A stretch of 64,000 nucleotides of DNA, from contig JAJDAC010000014.1 in assembly GCA_029262065.1 (NCBI GenBank), positions 248,001-312,000 of the forward strand, written 5' to 3'. The notes below the pieces were generated by a model. That model did no database searches, had not been told where the DNA came from, and saw nothing but the letters and a program-made list of their open reading frames with translations. Below, one piece after another: positions 40,738-51,455 of this stretch (positions are counted from its first letter, which is position 1; every line of letters starts with the position of its first letter). The position numbers and the translations under genes are program-made. This DNA comes from Candidatus Krumholzibacteriota bacterium (GTDB lineage: Bacteria; Krumholzibacteriota; Krumholzibacteriia; JAJRXK01).

Positions 40738-42669
40738 ATGTCGGATCGACCCATGCTCGACAGCATCGAATCTCCCGACCAGATCTCCGGTCTCACGCCC
40801 GAAGAGTTACGGCAGCTCAGCGACGAGCTGCGCGACGAGATCATCACGGAAGTAAGCAAGATCGGTGGTCACCTTGGCGCCAGCCTGGGAGTCATCGAAC
40901 TCACGGTGGCGCTGCACCACTGTTTCGATTCGCCCAAGGACAAGCTGGTCTGGGACGTGGGTCATCAAGCCTACGGCCACAAGTTGTTGACCGGTCGACG
41001 TCACCAGCTACCTACCATACGGCAGCACGGCGGCATCGCCGGCTTTCCCAAACGCAGCGAAAGCGATCACGACACGTTTGGCGTGGGGCATGCTTCGACG
41101 GCCATCAGCGCCGCGTTGGGTTACGCGGTGGCTCGCGACCTGCGAAAAGAGCGGCACCACGTCGTGGCGGTCGTCGGTGACGGAGCGCTCACGGGCGGAA
41201 TAGCCTACGAAGGCATGAACAACGCCGGCCACGTCGACACCGAACTCATTGTCATCCTCAACGACAACGACATGTCGATCAGCCCCAATGTAGGTGCGAT
41301 CAGTCGCTACCTGACGCAGATCACGACGGGGCACCTCTACAACAAACTCGAGGGAGAGGTCTGGGAACTCCTGGGCAAACTGCCCAAGGGTGATCAGGCC
41401 CGGTCGCTTGCGCATCGCGTGAAGGAAGGCCTCAAATCGGCCATGGTTCCGGGGCAGCTTTTCGAAGCGTTGGGCTTTCGATACTTCGGACCGATCGATG
41501 GCCATGATCTGAACCTCCTGGTGGACACGTTGAACGACGTGAAGCATCTCAAGGGCCCCACGCTGATCCACTGCATCACCGAGAAGGGTAAGGGCTATAG
41601 TTTCGCCGAGGCCGACCCGTTGCGGTACCACGGCGTCAGCAAGTTCGATCGCACCGAGGGAATGATCAGCAAGCCCTCGTCGGGTCCACCCAGTTACACC
41701 GCGGTCTTTGGTTCCACCATGCAACGCCTGGCCCGAGACGACAAACGGGTGGTGGCCATTACCGCGGCCATGCCCGATGGAACGGGCCTGGTGCCCTTCA
41801 GCCAGGAATTCGAGGATCGGTTCTTCGACGTGGGGATCGCCGAACAGCACGCCATAACCTTCGCGGGCGGACTTGCCTGCCGCGGTCTGAAACCCGTGGC
41901 GGCGATCTACTCCACGTTCCTGCAGCGAGCCTACGATCAGGTCATCCACGACATCGCTCTGCAGAAACTGAATGTGGTGTTCGCCATGGATCGTGGCGGC
42001 CTGGTCGGCGCCGATGGACCGACCCATCACGGCGCATTCGACATGGCCTACCTGCGGGCGGTTCCCAACATGGTGATCATGGCGCCCAAGGACGAAAACG
42101 AACTGCAACACATGATGTACACCAGCGTGCAATACGACGATGGTCCCGTGGCGTTGCGCTACCCGCGTGGCAATGGCCTGGGCGTCGACATGGACGAAGA
42201 GTTCGTGGCGTTGCCGATCGGACGCGGTGAAATTCTCCACGAAGGCAACCAGGTGCTGATGCTCGCGGTGGGAAGTGGGGTCGAGCTGGCGCGCAGGACA
42301 GCCGCCATGCTGGTTGAACACGGTCTGGATCCCACGGTCGTCAATGCGCGCTTCATAAAGCCGCTGGACGAGACTCTCATTCTTGAGCAATCGGCGCGGC
42401 ATGATCTCGTGTGCACGTTCGAAGAAGGCACCGTGAGCGGCGGTTTCGGGTCGGCGGTGCTTGAACTCCTGCATGCGAAGCTCCATTCGGTCCCCGCCTG
42501 CCGGATCTTTGGCATCCCCGATGAGTTCGTCGAGCACGGCACTCCCGAGCAGCTGTACGAAGACGTGGGCTTCACGCCCGAGGTAATAAGCGAGTCGATT
42601 CTGGCGGCCTTACGGGGGTCGGAACAGACCGTCGATCTGGCCAGCCGTCGCCGGGCGACGCCCGGTTGA
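40738..42669 (+). CDS. dxs: 1-deoxy-D-xylulose-5-phosphate synthase
   Basis: The 643-residue thiamine diphosphate enzyme has GGHLGASLGVIELTVALH, WDVGHQAYGHKLLTGR, VVAVVGDGALTGGIAYEGMNNAG (ThDP/Mg site), a transketolase pyrimidine domain with FFDVGIAEQHA and DRGGLVGADGPTHHG, and a C-terminal domain. It condenses pyruvate and glyceraldehyde 3-phosphate, the first step of the MEP isoprenoid pathway. GGGGAAGGA precedes ATG 40738. It starts the dxs-nadK-recN-trp run. Confidence 0.98.
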   Translation: MSDRPMLDSIESPDQISGLTPEELRQLSDELRDEIITEVSKIGGHLGASLGVIELTVALHHCFDSPKDKLVWDVGHQAYGHKLLTGRRHQLPTIRQHGGIAGFPKRSESDHDTFGVGHASTAISAALGYAVARDLRKERHHVVAVVGDGALTGGIAYEGMNNAGHVDTELIVILNDNDMSISPNVGAISRYLTQITTGHLYNKLEGEVWELLGKLPKGDQARSLAHRVKEGLKSAMVPGQLFEALGFRYFGPIDGHDLNLLVDTLNDVKHLKGPTLIHCITEKGKGYSFAEADPLRYHGVSKFDRTEGMISKPSSGPPSYTAVFGSTMQRLARDDKRVVAITAAMPDGTGLVPFSQEFEDRFFDVGIAEQHAITFAGGLACRGLKPVAAIYSTFLQRAYDQVIHDIALQKLNVVFAMDRGGLVGADGPTHHGAFDMAYLRAVPNMVIMAPKDENELQHMMYTSVQYDDGPVALRYPRGNGLGVDMDEEFVALPIGRGEILHEGNQVLMLAVGSGVELARRTAAMLVEHGLDPTVVNARFIKPLDETLILEQSARHDLVCTFEEGTVSGGFGSAVLELLHAKLHSVPACRIFGIPDEFVEHGTPEQLYEDVGFTPEVISESILAALRGSEQTVDLASRRRATPG

Positions 42670-42688
42670 AGCAACGGAGGCACCGAAG

Positions 42689-43588
42689 TTGATCTCGCGC
42701 CTGGGCATCATTGCCAACCTGGGAAAACCACAGGTCAAGGACGCCGTCGAGCGGTGTCTGCGTGCGGCCGAAGACAACGGCCTGACGGCCGTGGTGGCGC
42801 AGACCGAAGCCGAGAACCTGGGACTCGACAGCGATAGTTGCCTGGAGAGTGAGCTTCCCGACCGCGTCGATGCCGTCGTCAGCTTCGGCGGAGACGGTAC
42901 GTTCCTGCGCGCCGCTCGCATCGTCGGAGACAGCGGGACGCCCCTGCTGGGTATCAATCTGGGCAGTCTTGGGTTCATGGCTGACGTGCGGGTGGAGAAG
43001 ATCGCCGACGCCATGGAATTGTTGGCGCGCGCCGAGTATCGACTCGAGCGCCGACGCCGCGTCGGGGTCGATGTAATCCGCGGCGGCGAGGTGGTGTTCC
43101 AGACCTCGGCGTTGAACGACATCGTGCTCAACATGGGACCGGTGCCAAGGGCCATCGATCTGGACGTGCGCATCGAGGACACGCGCGTGGGCCAGTATCT
43201 TTCCGATGGACTGATCGTGGCCACGCCGACCGGCAGCACCGCGTACAACCTGTCGGCCGGTGGTCCCATCGTGGATTCGAGCGTGGAGGCCTTCCTGCTC
43301 ACGCCTATCTGCCCTCACACTCTTGCCGTGCGTCCGATGATCCTCTCCGACAACAAGCCCATCCAGGTCCGTCTGGCCCAGTGTCCCGGTGGCGTACTGA
43401 CGGGCGATGGGCAAGTCAGTATTCCGGTGAAGACCAACGACGTCCTGGTATTCCATCGCGTGCCGCACGTGGCCTATTTCATTCGACTCTCGGGTCTGAA
43501 TCTGTTTCAGGTCATTCAAGAGAAGCTGAAGTGGGGTGGGCATCCTCGCCGTCTCGATCCGAGCGACGAGGGCTACGATGTTGGTTGA
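42689..43588 (+). CDS. nadK: NAD kinase
   Basis: This 299-residue kinase has SFGGDGTFLRAARI (the GGDGT motif near residue 68), GINLGSLGFMADV and GLIVATPTGSTAYNLSAGGPIV. It phosphorylates NAD to NADP using ATP. TTG 42689 has GGAGG 8 nt upstream, 19 bp after dxs. Its end overlaps recN by 11 bp. The order dxs-nadK-recN is common in several phyla. Confidence 0.95.
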   Translation: MISRLGIIANLGKPQVKDAVERCLRAAEDNGLTAVVAQTEAENLGLDSDSCLESELPDRVDAVVSFGGDGTFLRAARIVGDSGTPLLGINLGSLGFMADVRVEKIADAMELLARAEYRLERRRRVGVDVIRGGEVVFQTSALNDIVLNMGPVPRAIDLDVRIEDTRVGQYLSDGLIVATPTGSTAYNLSAGGPIVDSSVEAFLLTPICPHTLAVRPMILSDNKPIQVRLAQCPGGVLTGDGQVSIPVKTNDVLVFHRVPHVAYFIRLSGLNLFQVIQEKLKWGGHPRRLDPSDEGYDVG

Positions 43589-45302
43589 ACTGCGGCTGCA
43601 GAATCTCGCGATCGCAGCCGACGTGCAGTTCGAACTCGATTCGGGGTTCAACGTCCTGACCGGGCGCACCGGTGCGGGCAAATCGCTCGTGGTGGAAGCC
43701 CTGCAGTGGCTACGTGGCGAGCGCGTCGACCGCGGCCTGGTTCGGCAGGGGGCGGGCCAAGCCAGCGCCGAGGCCCTGTTTGATCTGACGCAGCGCCAGG
43801 AGCTTCTGGACCGACTGGCCGAGCTGGGCATCGACGTACCCGAAGACGGCATGATCCGTCTGCGACGCGAGGTGAAGGCCGAAGGGCGTTCACGCGCCTG
43901 GATCGGGGCGCGTCTCACGACCGCGGCCGTGCTGCAGGGAGCTTGCGCCATTCTCGTGGAGCTGCAGAGCCAGCATCACCAGTTGGCGCTCCTGAGCCCG
44001 CGGGCCCACCGCGACCTGCTTGACGCCTGTGGAATCGATCCGCAGCTCAGCGTCTTGTACGAAGCGGCGCGCGAACGCTACGAACGAGCGCGCCAGGAAG
44101 TGGAGCGTTGGCAACGCCGCCGACAGCAGATTCGCGAACAACGCGACATGCTCGAGTTCCAGTTCCGTGAGCTCGACGACGCCGGTCCGCGGGGCGGCGA
44201 GATAGAAGAGCTGCGGGCACGTGTGGCCCGTTTGTCGGGTGGAGTTCAACTGTTCGAGGCAGTGGCCGAGGCGCGCGAGGCCCTTGACCACGAAGACAGC
44301 GGTGCGTTGCGACAGCTCGCTCGCGCGCAGGCCCGGCTCGAGAGCGTGGGCCACGATCTGCCGCCGTTGGCCGAGGCGCTGGACGCGCTGACCACGGCGT
44401 TGGACCTGGCGCAGGACGCGGCCATGGGCCTGTCGGGATTCGCCGACGAAGAAGAGTCGGAGCCGCAGGCGCTCGAACTCGCGCAGTCTCGCCTGGCCCT
44501 GTTGGAAACCCTTTGTCGCAAGTACGCGCGCACGGAAAACGAATTGGTGGAGCTGCACCAGCAGCTCGAGCGCGAGTTGACCGACATCGGCACGCACGAC
44601 GAAGTACCGCCGGAACTGGCGGAGGGGCTCGAAGTCACCCGCAACGAAGTGGAATCGCGAGCCAAGGCTCTGTTCCGGGCGCGTCGGACGCTGGCACAGC
44701 GCGTAGCGAAGGACGCCAAGCCTCTGCTGGAGGGCCTTGGCATGCCACAGGCCACTCTGGAGTTCGAGGTGGAGCCCATGCGCGACGCCGAGGGTCCCAT
44801 CAAACTCAATGGCGCCCGGGTCCGGCCCGGCCCGGGTGGCGCTGAAGACATTTCGCTGCGCGTACGCACCAACGTAGGTGAGCGCGCGGGCGCTATCGAG
44901 CGCGTGGCCAGCGGCGGCGAATTGAGTCGTTTCGGCCTCGTGCTGCGCACGCTCTCCGCCGGTCACCGACGCCCGGCGTTGACCATTCTGGACGAGGTCG
45001 ACGCGGGACTCAGCGCCGATCTGGGACCGGCCGTGGCGCAACGCCTTCAAGCGATGTCGGCCCACACGCAACTCCTGGTCATCAGTCATCTGCCGGCGGT
45101 TGCCGCCGCGGCCGGCCGGCACCTGGTGGCACGCAAGGAGCCACGGGGTTCGCGCACCATCAGCGATGTCGCGGTAATCGAGGGCGACGAGCGACTGGCG
45201 GAGTTGGCTCGCATGATCGGCGGAAGCGGCAACGGTCCGCTGCGGTTGGCTCGAGAACTGTTGCGGTCCCAGAGGCCGGCCGAGGCCAAGGGGACCGCGT
45301 GA
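43578..45302 (+). CDS. recN: DNA repair protein RecN
   Basis: The 574-residue SMC-like ATPase has a Walker A loop LTGRTGAGKSLVVEAL near residue 33 (the usual GETGAGKS has Arg here), two coiled-coil arms (about 140-340), the ABC signature VASGGELSRFGLVLR and Walker B LTILDEVDAGLSADLG. It helps recombinational repair of double-strand breaks. ATG 43578 overlaps nadK; the stop overlaps trpE (GTGA), so repair and tryptophan genes are translationally coupled here. Confidence 0.95.
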   Translation: MLVELRLQNLAIAADVQFELDSGFNVLTGRTGAGKSLVVEALQWLRGERVDRGLVRQGAGQASAEALFDLTQRQELLDRLAELGIDVPEDGMIRLRREVKAEGRSRAWIGARLTTAAVLQGACAILVELQSQHHQLALLSPRAHRDLLDACGIDPQLSVLYEAARERYERARQEVERWQRRRQQIREQRDMLEFQFRELDDAGPRGGEIEELRARVARLSGGVQLFEAVAEAREALDHEDSGALRQLARAQARLESVGHDLPPLAEALDALTTALDLAQDAAMGLSGFADEEESEPQALELAQSRLALLETLCRKYARTENELVELHQQLERELTDIGTHDEVPPELAEGLEVTRNEVESRAKALFRARRTLAQRVAKDAKPLLEGLGMPQATLEFEVEPMRDAEGPIKLNGARVRPGPGGAEDISLRVRTNVGERAGAIERVASGGELSRFGLVLRTLSAGHRRPALTILDEVDAGLSADLGPAVAQRLQAMSAHTQLLVISHLPAVAAAAGRHLVARKEPRGSRTISDVAVIEGDERLAELARMIGGSGNGPLRLARELLRSQRPAEAKGTA

Positions 45303-46804
45303 GCCGCACGATCCCCGACGCCCGTCGGTTCCGGCGACTGGCCGCCCAACACACCCTGATTCCCGTGGTACGCAAACTCCTGGGCGACATGGACACGCCG
45401 GTATCGGCATTCGCCAAACTGCGTCAGGGAGATGAGCCCGGTTTCCTGCTGGAGAGTGTCGAGGGTGGCGAGACCTGGGGCCGATTTTCGATTCTGGGAA
45501 GCAGTCCCGCGGGTCGCTTCCGGGCCGAAGACGGTCGGGTCGAACTGACCTGGCGGGGCAAGACGAAACGGGTCCGGGCCCAGGATCCCATGAAGGTCCT
45601 GGCCGCCTGGCTCGACACCTACAACCCGGCCACGATCGAGGGACTGCCCCGGTTCATCGGCGGCGCGGTGGGCTACGTCAGCTACGACGCGGTGCGTTCG
45701 ATCGAACGCATTCCCGATCGGCACGTCGATGCCCGGACCATGCCCGATGTCGATCTGCACCTGGTATCGGACCTCGTGGTCTTCGACAATCTGACGCATA
45801 CGATGAAATTGGTAGCATGCGCGTTCGTGGAAGATGATGCCGCCGCCGCGTATCGGGACGCGCAGGTGCGCTTGGATGCCATGGAAGCTCGCTTGCGCGA
45901 GCCGGTTCCCAGTAGCGCGGCGTTCAAGACCGATGCCCCGCGCCCGGGTTCCAAGGCCAACGCGAGTCCCGTGTTCAAGAGCGACACCACTGAACGCCGG
46001 TTTGCGTCCGCGGTGACGAAAGCAAAGGACTACATCAGGAAAGGCGACGCCTTCCAGATCGTGTTGAGCCACGAGCTGTCATGCCGTTTGTCGGCGCGTC
46101 CCTACGATGTGTACCGGGCGTTGCGTCGCCTGAATCCCAGTCCCTACATGTTCTACCTGCATCAACCCGAAAGACAGATCCTGGGAGCATCGCCCGAAGT
46201 CCTGGTCCGGGTCGAAGACGCGAAGGCAACGGTACGTCCGATCGCCGGGACGCGGCGACGTGGAGCCAACGACGAAGAAGACGAAGCTCTGATCGCCGAG
46301 CTTTTGGCTGACAGCAAGGAGCGCGCGGAGCACACCATGCTGGTGGACCTTGGCCGCAACGATCTGGGGCGGTTCTGTCGATTCGGTTCGGTGGACACCG
46401 AACGTTTCATGACGGTGGAGCGCTACAGCCACGTGATCCACCTCGTGAGCCACGTCACTGGTATCATGAGCGAGGGCAAGACGTGCTTCGATGCCCTGCG
46501 TGCGTGCTTTCCCGCCGGCACGGTTTCTGGCGCACCCAAGATCCGGGCGATGGAAATCATCGATGAGTTGGAGCAGCGCCGACGCGGCGTATACGCCGGT
46601 GCCGTGGGATACTTCTCGTTCGATGGCGCCATGGATACCTGCATCGCCATTCGCACCGTGGTTTGTGAGGATGGCCAAGCACGTCTGGGAGTGGGTGCCG
46701 GCATCGTTCTCGACAGTGATCCGAGTCGGGAGTTGGCCGAGACGCACGAGAAAGCGAACGCGGCCCGCACGGCCATAGAAATGGCGGAAAGAGGACTCGA
46801 ATGA
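45299..46804 (+). CDS. trpE: anthranilate synthase component I
   Basis: This 501-residue protein has an N-terminal LLES element (PGFLLESVEGGETWGRFS) linked in the family to tryptophan feedback binding. The chorismate-binding core has YMFYLHQPERQILGASPEVLV, VRPIAGTRRRG, DLGRNDLGR, CFPAGTVSGAPKIRAMEIIDELE and GVGAGIVLDSDP. With TrpG it converts chorismate and glutamine to anthranilate. It starts at GTG 45299 overlapping recN and ends overlapping trpG (ATGA). No leader peptide or attenuator precedes it. Confidence 0.97.
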   Translation: MSRTIPDARRFRRLAAQHTLIPVVRKLLGDMDTPVSAFAKLRQGDEPGFLLESVEGGETWGRFSILGSSPAGRFRAEDGRVELTWRGKTKRVRAQDPMKVLAAWLDTYNPATIEGLPRFIGGAVGYVSYDAVRSIERIPDRHVDARTMPDVDLHLVSDLVVFDNLTHTMKLVACAFVEDDAAAAYRDAQVRLDAMEARLREPVPSSAAFKTDAPRPGSKANASPVFKSDTTERRFASAVTKAKDYIRKGDAFQIVLSHELSCRLSARPYDVYRALRRLNPSPYMFYLHQPERQILGASPEVLVRVEDAKATVRPIAGTRRRGANDEEDEALIAELLADSKERAEHTMLVDLGRNDLGRFCRFGSVDTERFMTVERYSHVIHLVSHVTGIMSEGKTCFDALRACFPAGTVSGAPKIRAMEIIDELEQRRRGVYAGAVGYFSFDGAMDTCIAIRTVVCEDGQARLGVGAGIVLDSDPSRELAETHEKANAARTAIEMAERGLE

Positions 46805-47403
46805 AGCGCGCGCCTCTGATCGCGGTGATCGACAACTACGATAGCTTCACGTTCAATCTGGTGCAGTACATCGGCGAGCAGGGCGCACAACCGCAGGTGT
46901 TCCGAAACGATCAGGTTTCCGTAGCCAAGCTGCGGCGGTTGCGTCCCGACGGTCTACTGGTGTCGCCGGGCCCCGGCACGCCCGACGACGCGGGCATCAG
47001 CGTCGAAGCGATTCGAGCCTTCGACGGTCGAATCCCGATCCTGGGTGTCTGTCTGGGGCATCAATGCCTGGCCACCGCGTACGACGGTCACATCGCCCAG
47101 AGCGCGCAGATCCTGCACGGGAAGACCTCCGAGGTGTTCCACGCGGGCCGGGGTATCTTCGAGGGGCTGGCCAACCCCTTCGTGGCCACGCGCTACCACT
47201 CCCTGGAAATTCCCCGCGCCGGCCTGCCGTCGGGATTCGAGGTGTTGGCGTGGACGCGCGACGATGAAATCATGGCCATCCGTAGCCGCGAAAGTGAAAC
47301 CTGGGGAGTTCAGTTCCATCCCGAATCGATCCTGACCGAAGGCGGCAAGATGCTCGTGGGTCAGTGGGTGCAGGAGTGTCGTACCCGGGAGGTGCGCCGA
47401 TGA
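46801..47403 (+). CDS. trpG: anthranilate synthase component II (glutamine amidotransferase)
   Basis: This 200-residue class I amidotransferase has IDNYDSFTFNLVQYIGE, LLVSPGPGTPDDAG, the nucleophile in LGVCLGHQCLA near residue 84, and the His-Glu pair in GVQFHPESILTEGG. It supplies ammonia to TrpE; the same family also serves 4-amino-4-deoxychorismate synthase. ATG 46801 overlaps trpE, and the stop overlaps trpD. Confidence 0.96.
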   Translation: MKRAPLIAVIDNYDSFTFNLVQYIGEQGAQPQVFRNDQVSVAKLRRLRPDGLLVSPGPGTPDDAGISVEAIRAFDGRIPILGVCLGHQCLATAYDGHIAQSAQILHGKTSEVFHAGRGIFEGLANPFVATRYHSLEIPRAGLPSGFEVLAWTRDDEIMAIRSRESETWGVQFHPESILTEGGKMLVGQWVQECRTREVRR

Positions 47404-48419
47404 AAGAGTCGGCCCACCTGCTCGAACGGATCCTGTCGGGCAAGTCGCTGACGGAAGACGAAGCCGCCGCGTGTATGCGGAACGTACTCGATGGCGACGC
47501 CGATCCGGCTTGGACCGCGGGTTGGCTGGTGGCATTGCGTGCTCGCGGTGAGACGGTCGAAGAGATCACCGGCTTTGCGCGCACCATGCGAGCCTGTGCC
47601 ACGCCAATCGTCTGTACGAAGGGCCCGCTGGTGGACACGTGTGGCACCGGTGGCGATGGCTCCGGCACCTTCAACATCTCTACCACGGCCGCCTTCGTGG
47701 TCGCCGGAGCGGGCGCGTTCGTGGCGAAGCACGGAAACCGGAGTGTCAGCAGCCGCTGCGGCAGTGCCGACGTGCTCGAAGCGCTGGGGGCGCGGCTCGA
47801 CCTTGAGCCGTCACGGGTAGCGCAATGTGTAGACCAGGTTGGCTTTGGATTCCTGTTCGCACCGGCTCTGCACGGCGCCATGCGTCACGCCATGGGCCCC
47901 AGGCGTGCGCTCGGCGTGCGGACCGTGTTCAACATCTTGGGGCCACTGACCAATCCGGCCGGGGCTCCGCACCAGGTCATGGGCGTGTTCAGCGAAACGC
48001 TGCTGATCCCACTGGCCCACGTCATGAAGAAACTCGGGAATGGACGTTCGCTGCTGGTGCATGGTCACGACGGGCTCGATGAGCTGACGGTGACGGGGGT
48101 GAGTTCATTCGTGACCACCGACGAGCCCGACGTCGTACAGGAATTGGATCCCTCCCAGTTCGGACTGGGCCAACACGACTCGGCCGCGTTGGCCGGAGGC
48201 GATGCTCGGGAGAACGCCGCCATTACGCGGGCGGTCTTGGCCGGGCAGACGGGGGCGCCGCGCGACATCGTGGTCTTGAACGCGGCGGCGGCCCTTTGGG
48301 CGGCCGGTATCGCCGCCGATCTCGCCGCTGGCGTCGAAGCCGCAGCCGCGGCGATCGATTCGGGCGCCGCGGCCAAGTCGCTCGAAAACTATGTGGAGTT
48401 CACGCGGAGTGAGTCGTGA
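47400..48419 (+). CDS. trpD: anthranilate phosphoribosyltransferase
   Basis: This 339-residue enzyme has VDTCGTGGDGSGTFNISTTAAFVVAGAGAFVAKHGNRSVSSRCGSADVLEALG, the PRPP and anthranilate sites of TrpD, followed by FLFAPALHGAMRHAMGPRRALGVRTVFNILGPLTNPA. It transfers phosphoribose to anthranilate. ATG 47400 was chosen (ATGA overlap with trpG) over an in-frame GTG at 47364. Confidence 0.97.
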   Translation: MKESAHLLERILSGKSLTEDEAAACMRNVLDGDADPAWTAGWLVALRARGETVEEITGFARTMRACATPIVCTKGPLVDTCGTGGDGSGTFNISTTAAFVVAGAGAFVAKHGNRSVSSRCGSADVLEALGARLDLEPSRVAQCVDQVGFGFLFAPALHGAMRHAMGPRRALGVRTVFNILGPLTNPAGAPHQVMGVFSETLLIPLAHVMKKLGNGRSLLVHGHDGLDELTVTGVSSFVTTDEPDVVQELDPSQFGLGQHDSAALAGGDARENAAITRAVLAGQTGAPRDIVVLNAAAALWAAGIAADLAAGVEAAAAAIDSGAAAKSLENYVEFTRSES

Positions 48420-49231
48420 GCGATCGCCTGGACCGCATCGTGGCCAAGGTCCGTCAGCGGCTCGAAGAGCGGCGTCCGCACCAGCCCGAGAGCGAGTGGG
48501 TAGCCCAGGCGGCCGCCCTGGCGCCGGCGCTCTCACTGCGACAGGCGCTCAGGCGACCCGGCAAGGCGACCGCGTCGCCCGCGCCACTTCGCGTCATTGG
48601 TGAGTTGAAGCGCAAAAGCCCCTCCGCCGGAATGATTCACGGGGAACTGGATGCGTCGGCCGTGGCCCCCGTGCTGGCCCGGGCCGGCTGCCAGGCTCTG
48701 TCGGTGCTGACCGAACCAGATTTCTTCGGCGGGTCGCTCGAAACGCTACGCGAAGTTCGGCGCGTCGTGCACGTGCCCCTGCTGCGCAAGGACTTCATCG
48801 TGGACCCGTACCAGGTACATGAGGCCCGTGCCCACGGAGCCGATGCGGTGCTCTTGCTGGCGGCCGTGCTCGATGATTCCATGCTGGAGCGGTGCGCGGA
48901 CGCCGCCGCGCGGTGGGGCATGGACGTGTTGGCCGAGTCCCACGGGCCGCGCGAACTCGAGCGGATTCTTCGCCTGGAGTTTCCCATCGTTGGCATCAAC
49001 GCGCGCGATCTCACCACGTTCGAAGTGGATCTCGACGGCGCGTTGGAAGCCGCCAGGGACGTTCCCCTCGACCGGGTTCTGGTGGCGGAGAGCGGGGTGC
49101 GCACGGCTGACGACGCAAAGAAGGTGGCGCGAGCGGGCGTCGACGCCACATTGGTGGGTGAGGGGTTGATGCGGGGCGGCGACCCTGGCCGCGCCTACCG
49201 AAGTCTGTTTTCCCACGCAAACCAGCAGTAG
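48416..49231 (+). CDS. trpC: indole-3-glycerol phosphate synthase
   Basis: This 271-residue TIM barrel has VIGELKRKSPSAGMI, ALSVLTEPDFFGGS, VPLLRKDFIVDPYQVHEARAHGADAVLLLAAVL, VGINARDLTTFEVD and VAESGVRTADDA. It closes the indole ring from carboxyphenylamino-deoxyribulose phosphate. GTG 48416 overlaps the trpD stop. It is a single-function enzyme; trpF is separate and 5 bp downstream. Confidence 0.96.
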   Translation: MSDRLDRIVAKVRQRLEERRPHQPESEWVAQAAALAPALSLRQALRRPGKATASPAPLRVIGELKRKSPSAGMIHGELDASAVAPVLARAGCQALSVLTEPDFFGGSLETLREVRRVVHVPLLRKDFIVDPYQVHEARAHGADAVLLLAAVLDDSMLERCADAAARWGMDVLAESHGPRELERILRLEFPIVGINARDLTTFEVDLDGALEAARDVPLDRVLVAESGVRTADDAKKVARAGVDATLVGEGLMRGGDPGRAYRSLFSHANQQ

Positions 49232-49236
49232 GAGTC

Positions 49237-49836
49237 ATGGGCACCAGGACACGTGTGAAGATATGCGGCTTGCGTCGGCGTGCAGACGTCGAGCAGGCGG
49301 TGCAGTGCGGCGCTGACTACATCGGATTCGTATTCGGTGCGGGCCCGCGCGCGGTTGACGTCGAGGACCTTGCCAAGTGGCTGGATGATGTGCGCGATCC
49401 GGCGGAAGTGGTGGGGGTGTTTCGCGACGCCTCGTTCGAGCAGGTGGTCGAGACCGTCACGCGTTTCGACCTGGATTTCGTGCAGTTGCACGGCGACGAG
49501 CAGGGCCAACAGTGGCACCGGCTGCCGGTACGGCTGCTTGAGGCGAGAATCGTTCGCGACCACGTCGTTGCGCCGGCTCGGTTTGCGGGAGCCGCCTGGG
49601 CCGAGCTACTCGACTCGGGCGCGGGATCGGGCCAGACGTTTGATTGGTCGCTGGCCCCGTCGCTGGCGAGGGCTCGGCGTACCTTCCTGGCCGGTGGACT
49701 GACGCCGGAAAACGTGGGCCGGGCCATCGCCGAGGTTCGTCCGTTCGCCGTCGATACTTCGTCGGGCGTGGAAGACTCCCCCGGAATCAAGAATCACGAG
49801 CGCATTCAGGCGTTTCTCGAAGCAGCGCGGGGCTAG
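49237..49836 (+). CDS. trpF: phosphoribosylanthranilate isomerase
   Basis: This 199-residue TIM barrel begins [28 protein letters not shown], with the catalytic Cys in KICGL, then [24 protein letters not shown] and [19 protein letters not shown]. It carries out the Amadori rearrangement step of tryptophan synthesis. ATG 49237 follows AGGAG. trpB starts 2 bp after its stop. Confidence 0.95.
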   Translation: MGTRTRVKICGLRRRADVEQAVQCGADYIGFVFGAGPRAVDVEDLAKWLDDVRDPAEVVGVFRDASFEQVVETVTRFDLDFVQLHGDEQGQQWHRLPVRLLEARIVRDHVVAPARFAGAAWAELLDSGAGSGQTFDWSLAPSLARARRTFLAGGLTPENVGRAIAEVRPFAVDTSSGVEDSPGIKNHERIQAFLEAARG

Positions 49837-49838
49837 AT

Positions 49839-51041
<1,203 letters not shown>

Positions 51042-51097
51042 GGCTCCTGGAGGACCCACCGGGCCGGCCATCGGTCTGGCAATCGGTGACGGAGGGA

Positions 51098-51126
51098 TTG
51101 CGTACTCTGGGGGCATTTGGCATAGT
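51098..51126 (+). promoter_or_regulatory. possible tRNA-Arg promoter
   Basis: TTGCGT (51098-51103), 17 bp, CATAGT (51121-51126), 38 bp before the tRNA. Weak -10 agreement. Confidence 0.3.
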
Positions 51127-51164
51127 GTGGCCATCCACAGGCCAACCCCATGCCTGGTCGAAGG

Positions 51165-51241
51165 GCGCCCGTAGCTCAGCTGGATAGAGCGTCTGCCTCC
51201 GGAGCAGAAGGCCACAGGTTCGAATCCTGTCGGGCGCACCA
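51165..51241 (+). tRNA. tRNA-Arg (CCG)
   Basis: A complete cloverleaf: acceptor GCGCCCG pairs CGGGCGC, D arm GCTCAGCTGG, anticodon loop CTCCGGA with CCG at 51199-51201, T arm GGTTCGAATCC and encoded CCA at 51239-51241. Confidence 0.97.
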
Positions 51242-51272
51242 CTTTCATCGACCGGCCCCCAGGACGACCTCC

Positions 51273-51455
51273 ATGGGCGTAATACTTCGAATCCTCTTCC
51301 TCTTGCTGATGTTCGGCCTTGTTCGCCGCGGCGTGCGCGCGATCGTGCGTCGCTTTGTCGAAAAGCCGAAGCCTCAGGCCGCCGACCAGGAGCCGCCTCT
51401 GGAAGGCTACACGGACCAGCGGATCGAGGACGCGGAGTATGAGGAGCTTCCTTAG
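51273..51455 (+). CDS. small single-span membrane protein
   Basis: The 60-residue protein has one N-terminal membrane helix (ILRILFLLLMFGLVRRGVRAIV) followed by a charged tail ending in DAEYEELP. No family recognised. Upstream in-frame sequence runs through tRNA-Arg and is rejected; ATG 51273 is preceded by a modest AGGACGACC. It overlaps the next small membrane gene by 17 bp, so the two are likely co-expressed. Confidence 0.6.
   Translation: MGVILRILFLLLMFGLVRRGVRAIVRRFVEKPKPQAADQEPPLEGYTDQRIEDAEYEELP

Noticed and set aside
41008-42537. 509-codon open frame on the minus strand opposite dxs
   Set aside because: It is the GC-rich shadow of dxs: no ribosome site, no recognisable family, composition typical of an antisense frame.
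43890-45410. 506-codon minus-strand frame opposite recN
   Set aside because: A shadow of recN/trpE, rich in Arg, Gln and His, with no domain.
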